Below are positions 50,529 to 62,119 of a stretch of DNA of 64,000 nucleotides, piece by piece (the stretch's first letter is position 1; every line of letters begins with the position of its first letter). The position numbers and the translations under genes are program-made. The stretch is from Rhizophagus irregularis (Eukaryota; Glomeromycota; Glomeromycetes; Glomerales; Glomeraceae): contig NC_089440.1 of the NCBI RefSeq assembly GCF_026210795.1, positions 4,836,001-4,900,000 of the forward strand, read 5' to 3'. Under the pieces are notes generated by a model that was not told where the DNA came from, did no database searches, and saw nothing but the letters and a program-made list of their open reading frames with translations.

Positions 50529-50974
50529 GTTATAATCACCATATTTATATGAAGAAAGTTAATCCACTCTAGAAGATATACATAATTATATTTAGCCAAG
50601 AGAGAATTTGGAAATTTGGAATTGTTTTAAAATCTTCCTGATTGATCTCATTGACAATGTGTCGTCATATGCATATTTTAATAATCATTTTTTTAAAAAA
50701 AAAAAAAATTTCACCGAGTTCATAAATATTATCATCTGACTTATTTTTTTTATTTTGTAAATATGACAATAAAGTATGAACGTTCAGTTAATGATTTTAT
50801 TAATTAGAATTTTATATAAATATTATAAATCTACATAACCCTAATATCGCTGATAATTTCTCTTAATTTTTCTATTTGAATAAACAGAGAAAAACCAAAT
50901 TTTATTTCTATCAAATAACTTCATACTCATTTAATTCTTTATCCATATTGATGTATTACATATTTATATTTATT

Positions 50975-51170
50975 ATGGAAGAAATTATTAAGATCAGTGA
51001 CAACGTATTAATTTTGGGGAAATAAAATATTTTAGATATTATTCAGTTTGCCATTAACCTGAAGAATAAAATTTATTAATTGATAAACTAATATTAAATG
51101 AAAAATTAAGTATGAATATAAATCTATAAAATTTGAATATTAGTTAAAATACGCAAGAACAACCATAAGT
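50975..51170 (+). pseudogene. Kinase N-terminal remnant, plus strand
   Basis: ATG, an MEEIIKISDNV-like start, then a recognisable DKLILNEKL-like segment near 51080 among stops. Counterpart of the remnant at 41190. Confidence 0.6.
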
Positions 51171-52137
51171 CAATAATGTTTTATTCTATTTTGATTATAA
51201 ATAATTTCTTTGCACACAAGTAACATTAAAAGTACTTCATTTTTTAATATTAAAGAATAGTACTTAATAAATTATGCAAAAAATTATTAATTATATCATA
51301 TATACCAAAGTTTAAAGAATTTTGATAGAAGACATCTTATTGTATGTTCAACCAAAATAAATTAATAACAAAAGTTACAAATATTTTGCAAAGTTTAATA
51401 AAGGTTTAAGCTGTTAGGATATTATAAATATAATTATACGTCTTATCATTTCGTAAACTTATAAACTTGTAAAATGCGACCAAAGACATCATATTAATCC
51501 TAAAATTAACTACTGCAGAGAATCTCCGATTTGGTGTGAAAGTTTGACTTAATGAATTAAGTTGTACAAATGCAAGTTTAAGACCCAAAATAAAAAGGCC
51601 AAATTTTTGAGTGATTATCGACTTCAAAATATTTTATCCTCTTTCTATACTCTCTATCATCATGTAAAGAATATTTAAAAAGAATAATTTTTTTTTTACA
51701 TTAATCCATAATTTATATAATGTAAAGAAGTAATACAACGTACAAATGTCTCGGAAAATGTATTTCAAAGTTGTATTAAATATATAAACTTCCAGTAATA
51801 GTTGTTATACTGTAATAATAAAAGTATCACCGAACATCTCTTGTTTATCAGTCTCAATACTTATTTACACAAATGAAATATAAGCGATTTATTTATTATT
51901 ACTTATTATAATCAAAATTTATTAATAAAAATAAAATTTTTTACTACTAGCAGACATATATATAAATTTGTTCAGATACGAACAATTACTAATATGGACC
52001 TTATTATAATTCCATTAAACGTCCAAGAATAAAATTATAACATTATCCTCCAAGTTCAAAATAAAATAAAAAATATTAAAAACGAATAAAATCATATGTT
52101 TTTTTATATTAATATTTTCATTTCAAGTAAACTATGT
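51170..52137. repeat. Shared 3' flank of the kinase units
   Basis: Aligns with 41330-42480, as described there. No coding region. Confidence 0.5.
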
Positions 52138-53798
52138 TTAAACACTTTCATCTATAACAAGATAATAAATTAATTAGATTAAAATTTAATAAATCTAAAA
52201 TATTTACCACATGATAAAGTAATTACCTTTAGAATTAATATCAAGTTTAGTGAAATCTATCTTTAAAGAATATATAAATATTAGTTGTTAGCATTACAAA
52301 TTTAATTTAAATTATAATATAAAATACATATGTTTACCTGAATATTTTACTCCGAGTAAATCATCATTATTATCTGCATTATTTAGTTCCGGAAGATTTT
52401 TAAAATCTAAAAGTCTACTTGTATAAATTGCTTGAGGATGTGTAATATATGAGAGTGTACTAGTAAATGATAATTGTAATTGAACTGTTGAAGAAGATGA
52501 TGACTTTTTATTAATTTCATCTGCTTCTTTAACTTGCCCATAAATTACAGAATCCACTTTATTTTCGCTAATATCAAAATATAAACCATCAAGTAACTTA
52601 AATAATACGTATGTTTTAGGTCGTATTGAGGGGTCTGCATCCCAACATTGATTAATTTTATCGATAATTAGTTGAGGAATTTTATAATTAGATTTTGGCC
52701 TTAACCCCTGACAAATTTTCATTGCCAATAATTCATCATGTGCCATATCATGATAAGGGGGAAAACCTGTGCAAATTTCATATGCAACAATTCCAAATGC
52801 ATAAATATCACTTGCTTGAGTATACTTTCCTCCTCTTAAAACCTCCGGAGCTACATAAGGTAATACTCCATATATTTTTTTATTATCACTCTCAACATTT
52901 GCTGGTTGACATAATCCCAAATCAGTAATATAAGCAAAATTAACTTCATTAAAATCACTTAATAAATTTCCATAATGAAAATCGTGATGGACTAATCCTA
53001 GCAACATGAATTCCTTCAAGACCAACTAAAATAATTCGTAAAAGAACCAACTTATCTTTCCAATTTAATGTATTAAAGTTATTATTTAAGTGTTGTCTTA
53101 AATCACAGTGTTTTAATTCCATCACCATCATAAAATTATTTGTTTTTAGGTCTTTGGTAATACCAAAACAACGAACAACCCAACTAGTTTTATATACTAA
53201 AATATTTGATTCAACCTTAAAAGAAAATTGTAGTTAGTTTAGAAATTATAAAGTCTAATCATACTAAAATAGGTAGAAAATAACTTACTTCTTTTAAAAA
53301 ATCCGCCGTAATGCTTTGTGAATTATGTAAACATTTTAAAGCAACTTTTATTTCACCATCTCTTTCCAATTGATTATTACCGAAATTTAATTTCCAAGGA
53401 CCATCTTTCCAAATTGCTTTAAAAGTAGTTCCAAATCCCCCCTTTGCTAAATATTCAACATCTTCAAATTCATCATATTCAATCCACTCTATTATTTGAT
53501 CAAAATTTTTAGCTTTTAATTGTGCTTTTTGAATAAATTCATCAACGTCATGATTTCCACTTGTCCAATTTTTGAAATTTTGTTTAAAATATTGTGATTT
53601 GCATGACCAACAATAAAAATGTTCAGTATTAAGCTGCTTACATTCTTTACATAAACCATATATTTCATAACGTTCTTTTAATTCTTTGTCTGTTATTAGT
53701 TTATCGATTAACGATTTTTGTTCTTTAGTCCGATACCAGTAGTCAAAATCTTTTATTTGTTCAATTACATCATCACTTAGTAATTTAATTTCATCCAT
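52138..53798 (-). pseudogene. TKL-type kinase, copy K8 (frameshift and lost splice site)
   Basis: Expected exons are 53798-53289, 53215-52338, 52271-52227 and 52151-52138. Exon 2 is 878 nt, one more than a frame-keeping length. The break is near 53003, just before the catalytic loop (HHDFHYGN, with Cys changed to Tyr). The acceptor of exon 3, AG in the other copies, is AT here. An extra Leu follows MDEIKL. Two independent lesions argue for a real pseudogene over a sequencing error. Confidence 0.8.
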
Positions 53799-53980
53799 TT
53801 TAATAAATAATTTTAAACAAAAAATATGTTATTAATTCGTATGTAAAAATGATTAAAAAATAATAAAGGAAAAGAAAAAAAGTGGTGAAACATTATTTTA
53901 TGTTACAATGATTTTAAGATCGGCAACAAATTATCATAAAAAAGACTAGTTAAACCGGTCGAATAATCTTGATCGGCAAT
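53799..53980 (-). promoter_or_regulatory. Upstream block, class I (kinase K8)
   Basis: Reverse-strand match to 7420-7616. The CATTTTTTTTCATTTT part is shortened; the leader and AAAATCATTGTAACATAAAA-like word remain. Confidence 0.5.
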
Positions 53981-56908
53981 TAAATTAAATATATCAATTT
54001 TAGGGGGGGTCAAACGGAGTATTTTTTTGCCGGCATTATGGTATTACACATATGACAAATAATTGATGACAAACAATTACTAGCCAAAATAGAATAATAA
54101 AAATGAAATATTTTATTATGTTCACGTGATTATACACCGTTTTAGACGATTAGACGACTTAGACGTCCCCAATTTTGGTATCTCTAAGATTAAATGACAA
54201 AATAAAATAAATAAGCAACTAAATTAATAAGTTATAGATTTTTTTCAACAAATTAAATCTCGTGAAACTGGGTTAAACTTTTATGCATATCGATAATATT
54301 TTATTCAATAGGATTTCGGCCATCAAAATTTTACTTGAAATAAAAATTGTTAATATGTATGAAGTAATGCTATAAAAATATAATTTATGTAAAGAATAAT
54401 TAGGTCAACAATAGTAATGTTTTATTATATCATGATTAGTGACAGTCATGCAGATTTGCATTTTCAACTCAATATCGAGAAATTAATATTTAACCAAGAG
54501 AGAATTTTGAAATTTGGAATTGTTTTAAAGTAATTTGAAAATAAAACCTTTTTTAAAAATTTCGTAAATTTCAAATATATTTATACAGATTGGTATCGTA
54601 TTTTACGATGAAATCGTCTCATTAACAATATTACAGCATAAGACTTAATTTGGCTTATTTGTAATAACATTTTTTCAAAAAAAAAAAATTTCACTAAAAT
54701 GATTTCAATATAATAAAATTAATAAATTTGTTTACTATATACTAACAGAAAGAATTATGAATGCATTAAATTACAGTGTTAATGAATGAGCAAAAATTAT
54801 TTCAATATACTGTATTATTGTAAAAAAAAATTTGCTAAATTTATAATATTTTAAATCAATTTTTATGTCATTGTCACTTGTATATATATAGTATATTGTA
54901 CATATATGTTTTTCTTAATAGGGTAAAAGCCAATAATTTTGAGAATAAACTGCTGACCTATAAATTTAAAAAAGTTCTCTTTTAGACGTAGAGTATGATG
55001 GAATATGATAAAAGAATAAAGAACATGTTATTAATATTTTTTAATAAGAAGGAACAAAAATGGTTCATACCGATAATGAATGGTGAAGGGGATTGGATAA
55101 TGATTTAGCTCATCGATCAAAAGAATTCTTGAAATCCTTCTTTTAAAATCTAATTTTAAGAAAGGAATAAAAAAAACATTAGTATATAAACTGATAGGTA
55201 AGTTTCTTATTTATAGAAACATCATTATTAAATTCACTTAAAGTGGAATACCTAACTAAATTGTATGTACACAACTTCGAAATGATATGAATTCTTTAAC
55301 AATGACTTTCGACTATCAACAGGAATAAAGGATAAATTTCAACTTATTTTCAAAATGTCAAATAATGAATTAAGTGTATATATTTTATTTCTACTAATAA
55401 TTCATTGATAAATGGACAGAGCGCTTTATTTTTTATACCAATAACTATAAACATATTATGTAAAATATAGTCAAGATAGTACTTGCTGTCAATTAATCAA
55501 TTTTCTTGTAAATAAATATGTTATTTAATGAGGGAGTAGCTATATCGGTCACAGGACCGAATGATTGGATGAAAATGGGCCACGTACAAAACGCTGAGCT
55601 AATCTCATTAATAAACACACGTAATTCTTCTAAAATGTTTTTCTAATTGATTCTTCGTAGATTTCGCTCACTTTACTAGGAAATTTCTAATTCTCATAAT
55701 ACTATTCAAGTATATTGTTATCAATTGTAAATAAATAATTCCCATTTACAGGGGCATTCTCATAATAATTATATATATTAATTCAATAAAGATCAATAAC
55801 TAATTATTATTATTTTTTTTTATACATATACAGTACCAGATACAGTATCAATATTAATCGAATCATGATCAACAACATACTGTGCCACATGGTTGCCACC
55901 TTACCTTAATTAGAACAAAGAAATGATTAATGTATCCGAATATATTCTTAAAATAAAAAAAAATTATTTTTCGAAATTTCTTTTAATAAAACATAATACA
56001 ATTAATAAAATTAGATCTTATTATTCCAAAATTGGAATGATTTCATCCGTTTAAAAATAGAATAAAGTAACTTTTTTTATTTTTATCTTCTTTTATTTCG
56101 TACATTAATAAAAAATTATTCTGGAATTGATTGGTAATTTTTGTACAAATCTATTATACTTATTCTTAGAAGAAATATTTTCAGTTTTATCAATATCAAT
56201 CTAAGTCAAAATCTTCTAATTAATATTATTATAATATATCAATTTTTTTTTATAGTGGAATGATGTATTATTACGTAAATATATTGTGAATTTTGTGTTG
56301 ATTCTCAACCAATCCAATGTGATAAAAAATCTGACGCAGTAAAATATTATCTATTGAAAAAGTTACACAATAGTCTTTTCGATTACTCACCGAAAAAAGC
56401 TGTTGAAAATAATAAAAATTTTAAATACTTATATACACATATAATTTCTCGCCTATTTTTAATAAGGTTTCTTCATTAGTAATTCATACTTAAATAAAAT
56501 GAAAAATATTTATATTCTTATTGATACTAATAACAGATATGTAAATTAAAATTAAAATTAATCCTAAAATAAAAATCGAGTCATTGAATTGTAATTTAAA
56601 ATATTACTAAATTTATTAAATATATTGTAATATTATAAACGAATATATACTTATTAATCGAAAGTTTTAACTTAAATAAATTCATTTTATATGATGATGT
56701 CAATAATATTATTTATATTGGTTACTAAAAATAAACTGATCATCAAATAAATTTGTCCGTTTTCTATTGTAACAAATAAGATATTTTTATCATTTTATTA
56801 AATATAGATCAAATAATGAAATATATAATATATATATATATATGTATGTAAGTACTGTGCAAATTGAAAGTTACGAAAAAAAAAAATTTTTATATTTTAG
56901 TATCTAAT
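53981..56908. other. AT-rich intergenic stretch
   Basis: No gene supported. A TATATATATATATG run at 56828-56844, 65-80 bp before the next ATG, may act as a TATA region. Confidence 0.45.
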
Positions 56909-58401
56909 ATGAATATTATAAAATTTAAACATAAACAAACATTTATAATTATTATAATATTTATTGTAATAATTAATTTTACCATTCTAACTTATGGATT
57001 AATAAATCCAATTGATAATTCTATTCGGAAACGACAAGGTAAAGAGAAACCGCCTGAAAAACCACCTGAAAACCCACCTGAAAAACCACCCGAGAAACCA
57101 CCTGAAAAACCACCCGAGAAACCACCTGAGAAACCACCTGAGAAACCACCTGAGAAACCACCTGAGAAACCACCTGAGAAACCACCTGAGAAACCACCTG
57201 AGAAACCACCTGAGAAACCACCCGAAAACCCACCCGAAAAACCACCCGAGAAACCACCCGAAAAACCACCTGAAAAACCACCTGAGAAACCACCTGAGAA
57301 ACCACCTGAAACCCCACCCGAGAAACCAGCTGAAAACCCACCTGAAAAACCACCCGAGAAACCACCTGAAAACCCACCCGAAAAACCACCCGAAAACCCA
57401 CCCGAAAAACCACCCGAAAAACCACCTGAAAAACCACCTGAAAATCCTCCTGAAAATCCTCCTGAAAATCCTCCTGAAAAACCATCTGAAAATCCTCAAT
57501 CACCTGAACCAAAACTACCGGAGCAAGAACCACCAGACCCACCAGAGAAAAAATTACCAGAAAAATCACCGGACCAAAAACCACCAGATCCACCGGCGCA
57601 AGAACCACCACAGAAAGCACCAGAACAAACCCCACCTGAACAAGACCCGACAGAGCAAAATCCAGACCAAGATACACAAGATCAACAAAATACTGCTGGG
57701 CTAAATCCATCAGGTAAAGATCCATCAGGTAAAGATCCATCAGGGAAAGATCCATCAGGGAAAGATCTATCAGGGAAAAAACCACCAGCAGACCCAACAC
57801 AAAGTCCACCAAGTGAAGAGCCACCACAACAAAATCCTCCAGATCAAAAACCACCAGAACAAGAAGATTCAGATAAACCACAAAAGCCGCAAGAGCAAAA
57901 AGCTCCAGCAGTGACTTGCACTTCCCCTAATGATTCCGCGTGTAAACCTTCATCGGGAGAGTGAGTAAAAATTTTTTTTTTTTTGAAGTTCATCAACACT
58001 ATTTTATCTTAAAAATGCTAATTATACACTTACTTTGCGATTATAGTACTCCAGAAACTATAACATCTACACAGAATAAAATAGAAACGATAATACCAAC
58101 TCAAACTCCAGGAGAAAATAATAAACTTTATAACCAACCTAATAAAATATCTCAGTGGAAAGTTACATCAACAACACTTACATTATACTATCCCGGTTCT
58201 ACAATAACTATCACGACGACAAATTCTAAAGGTGAGCTTACAACTCTCGCGAAATATATCCCTCCATCCATCGTACTTGTGGTAAAAAAGGTTGTTATTC
58301 CTAACGATTTTCCAAGTCTTACTAATAGACATGGTTTATGGGAAATTACAATAAGTTTAGTTATAGTCTCTATTACTTTAGTTTTTATGATTTTTGCGTA
58401 A
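56909..58401 (+). CDS. Secreted/anchored repeat-core protein, copy C (2 exons)
   Basis: Exon 1 is 56909-57960 with a GTGAGT donor, exon 2 is 58047-58401, 1407 nt spliced (468 aa). I chose ATG 56909 over the in-frame 56864 because MNIIKFKHKQTFIIII aligns with the starts of copies A and B. RKRQGKEK carries the KRQ site. The core is (KPPE)n and then a mixed Pro/Glu/Gln region with PSGKD repeats. The Cys motif TCTSPNDSACKPSSGE precedes the phase-2 intron. Exon 2 keeps ITTTNSKGELTTLAKYIPPS and VLVVKKV and ends LVFMIFA, but is more diverged and lacks the Ala/Glu-rich stretch of A and B. Confidence 0.85.
57035..57500 (+). repeat. Coding (KPPE)n repeat in copy C
   Basis: A 12-bp unit encodes KPPE or NPPE, repeated about 38 times, with synonymous variation (CCTGAG, CCCGAA and similar). 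A second short array encoding SGKDP lies at about 57710-57780. Confidence 0.95.
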
Positions 58402-61400
58402 TTTATTAAATGATTGATTGTACATATTTTAAACTTGTAATTTTCAAAAACAAAATATATTTGTTTACTTATACGAAATAAATGCTATTATAATGGGCAT
58501 TTCTTGAATTATATCTCTAGAGAATTTTTAGAACTTTTACTTTAGTCAATGACGTTAAATAAAAGGATTTATTCCGTTTATTATTAACGGGCTCTTAACT
58601 GTAGTTCATAATGCAGCGCAATAGAAACTACGAGCGACGTGATTGAGATAGTTCAGAATTTTAAATAAACTTCTAAGATTTCAAAATTTATTATTGGCCT
58701 TTTAAAAAAATGAAAAGGTTTAAATCACGCTATATAATATGTATAATATCCAAATAATAATGGTACTAGTTGTTCAGTAAAATTTTTGAGAGAGACGCAA
58801 AATTGTATTTTTAAAATATGAATGGTGACTACCAGCTAATAATTACAAGGAAAGTAAAAAAAAATCCTATTGAATTAAAAGTTTCGAACAACTTCATCCC
58901 AATCATAGTTATATTATATTCTGCTATTAAAATTGCAAATATGTTGGTTGTATATTTATCACTTGTAAAAAATTTGATTCTTTTTAAATATAACTAAACG
59001 AAGTACAAGTAATATCACGTAAATTAAACAATTTTATGAATTTATTCACCTTTTTTATAAATAAAGCTCTAAAGAATTCGCCGCCATATTCCTAGCATGC
59101 CGACAAATTTTCGTCCCACGTGATCATCGTAAATATTTTTGCTTTGTTTAAAAATAAGGAAAAAACGTGACTTCTGTCATTTTCCAAAGATTTAACTCAT
59201 TTTTATCGAAATTAGCAGGCGTCTTCTTGGTATTATGCGCAATTATGTAAATGTTATCTCTTGTTATTAAGTCATCTTGCACTATAACGTTTCTTTAAAG
59301 TTCAATTGCTCAAATTGTGACAGCTTATGTATACAGAATCAAGACCTTCATGAGTGATGAGTGCATTGTTAGGCGAAGTATTTTCAGTCGATTATTAGCA
59401 ATACTCTTGTAATTTATTAGCATTAAATATAGCCAAGTCATACCTTTTCATGATATTCAGTCCGGTTTGTTGACGTATATTCTTCTATTAATGTTGAAGG
59501 AATTGATTTTTTATTCTTACTGTTTCTCTATCATATGATCATATTCAAACCTCCTGGTCAATATCATTATCACCTTTTATATCCGCATCAACTTTCTTTG
59601 CATTGATATCAGGTGGTACTAAAGTTATTTTTGTGGTAGTTATGACGAAAAACAATTAATTTTATTTATTCAATACTAAGATATTTTTAAATTTATTATT
59701 TTTATAAGGCTTCTATTTATTGCGCGTCTATACCTATTCATAAAATGTTGTGAAAGGAGAGAAAATGATTTTTTTTTTAAGGAAAAGCGCATAAGTTATT
59801 TATTGCATATACAATATTTGTAAGTATATTTATAACCCAATATTGAAGAGAATCTTTATTACGCTGCCTCAAAATGGAGAAGAGATTATCTCTATAAAAA
59901 AGGTTTGTGCTATATTTGTGACAAACGGGCTAATCATACAACATTTATTTCGAAATTTGTACTAAAAAAATAATATAAAATTCGAACAAATTCTAAACAA
60001 ATATCGTATGATTAACCCATTTGGTACAAATTTAGCACAAACTTTTTTTTATAGAAAGAGAACAATAATCACGTGAGCAATATAAATAGGAAGGAAGGCT
60101 TAATAATCAATGATCAACATACTAAATCAAAAAAGTAATGTAATTGATAATGCTTGATGTGCATATTGCCATCGTGCATAAATTCGTATACCTATTATAA
60201 ATTAATAATGAAAATTGTTCTTTCATATTGAATATTGCGAGAGTTTAGACCATTTCGAATCTTTTATGACGTGGGTGCGCAGAGCCGCAGAGCCGCAGCG
60301 GAGTTTGAAAAACTCAGCGGAGTTTTAATACCGAAGCAGACAAATAAGTAAATCGGGCGTCAATTATAAAACTTTAATTCGTAACATATTTTCACATTCT
60401 ATTCTTTAATATTACATTAAAAAAGATCAATGTGCATTAATTAACTAACTTCTTATTTTAGATAGAAAATTTGTGACACATATATTATTTTTATCCTAAC
60501 AATATTCAGTCATTGAATTAATAAATTTCACACTAATAAATTTTCATTTCATAATTACATTAATGATTATTAGTGCATATTAATGAACTAACATTGATAG
60601 AAATATTAATGATACATGTGAATTTTTTTTTTTTTTCGCGACAATATTAATCGTAAATTTGGGATTGTTTTTTAATAATAAACAATGAAGAAATTTTTAG
60701 GACATATCTTATAAAGTGACACAAAAATTTTTAAATTTAATTCAATTTAACCTATAACGATAAGATAATATATATTAAATATAAAATAAATAATATATAT
60801 ATTTATAATATTTAATAAACAAAGAAATATTATTAATATATTAAATCCTGCTTCATAACTTTAAAAATACTTCATCAAAGAAAAAAAATAGAACGTCACG
60901 CAGAAATTTTTTCGTAGATGTTACACAAGCCCAATTTCTCATCGATCAATGATAACGGTTGTGAACCCAACAATTTAGACGGTTCAGACCTTAAAAGTAA
61001 AGACTTTTCAATTAGTAATTTAAATCATTACCGCAAATAGAAGTTTGCACAAACGTTTCTTTATATTTTCTATTGTCCAAAAATACCAAGTGTATACATT
61101 AAAATGCCAAGTAAACAAAATTAAATGTACAAAATACTATTTTAATATCGGTCATGGGTAAAAATTTCATTATTTTAAAATTTTTAGAAATTCAATTATC
61201 AAAAAAAAAAAATTCTTTGTATACAATAATATAAGGAGGTAGAAAGAATCTTCGAACTTTCTATAAACTTTTAATAATATCTAAAAACCTATTATTAAAT
61301 TAGATATCTCGCTTAAGTGACACGAACTCCAAAAAAAAAAATTATTGTAAAGACCGCAGACCGCTAAAAAATAGATATAAAAATGACACTTAATTTTTTT

Positions 61401-61492
61401 CGTGTTTTGCAAAAAAAAAAATAATAATAATAATTCGAAGTAAATTATTTTTTTTTCTAACAAGAAGTCCTTCTGAACTTGATAATATAACT
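58402..61492. other. AT-rich intergenic stretch
   Basis: No gene supported. A short GC-rich direct repeat GCAGAGCCGCAGAGCCGCAG lies at about 60280-60300. One MITE is listed separately. Confidence 0.45.
59892..60054. mobile_element. MITE of about 163 bp
   Basis: CTATAAAAAAGGTTTGTGCT on the left is mirrored by AGCACAAACTTTTTTTTATAG on the right, with pairing continuing inward through GGGCTAATCATAC / GTATGATTAACCC. Target duplication unclear. Confidence 0.7.
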
Positions 61493-62119
61493 ATGGCAAC
61501 GCACGATTTTTCAATTGAATACTTGGCAATGTCGTTGCTTGCTCGGTTGGATCGGAAGAATATTTTTCCGCCAAAATATGATGACGTTGAATCATTCGTT
61601 CCTGTTCCTTCAAACAATTCATCATCAACTCGACCAAAAAGACCTCCCAACGCATTTTTAATATGCCGCAAAAATGTTCAGCTAGAGTCAAAACGCAAAG
61701 GATCTCACAACATGCGCGTAATAAGCAAAGTTACAAGTATCTTATGGAGGAATGCCACAGATTCGGAGAAAAGTGTTTATAAAAATTTATTTGATCGGGT
61801 TTATGAGATTCATTCTATGAGAAATTCTTCTTCTAATAGACAATTACCAATGGTTTCCCCAACTTCAGATGTGATTTGTCAGCCTTCGCCTTTTTATCCT
61901 CATATAACTACTTCAAATTCCCCATGTTTTTTTGAATTAGAGAATAATTGTCATTCAAATAATCAATTAACTACCTATGACCTTAATTATTTTAATTATT
62001 TTAAATATTTCATGGATTCAAATAATCAAATCGTTATTTTTTATGATGACGATGAACAAAATCAATTATCATTATTATCGCTTAATAATTTTGTAACTTC
62101 ACAGGAAAATTACATTTAA
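61493..62119 (+). CDS. HMG-box protein, MATA-HMG type
   Basis: A 208-aa single-exon ORF. Residues about 47-112 form an HMG box: RPKRPPNAFLICRK opens it, then a basic stretch and the core Trp in ILWRNATDSEK, ending near YEIHS. MATA-type HMG boxes start KRPPNAF and bind the minor groove as sex-determining or developmental regulators in fungi. Rhizophagus carries many such genes, not only at a mating locus. The C-terminal 95 residues are Asn/Ser/Tyr-rich and probably disordered. The start at 61493 is the first Met in frame after a stop. Which member of the family this is cannot be told. Confidence 0.85.
   Translation: MATHDFSIEYLAMSLLARLDRKNIFPPKYDDVESFVPVPSNNSSSTRPKRPPNAFLICRKNVQLESKRKGSHNMRVISKVTSILWRNATDSEKSVYKNLFDRVYEIHSMRNSSSNRQLPMVSPTSDVICQPSPFYPHITTSNSPCFFELENNCHSNNQLTTYDLNYFNYFKYFMDSNNQIVIFYDDDEQNQLSLLSLNNFVTSQENYI

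Noticed and set aside
56864..56908. Upstream Met of copy C as start
   Set aside because: It would put a basic 15-residue leader before the signal peptide; copies A and B start at the position equivalent to 56909.
56999..57881. Long alternate-frame ORFs over copy C
   Set aside because: Same repeat artefact.
57961..58401. Separate 146-codon ORF after copy C
   Set aside because: It is the second exon read through the intron. The acceptor at 58046 and the phase match the other two copies.
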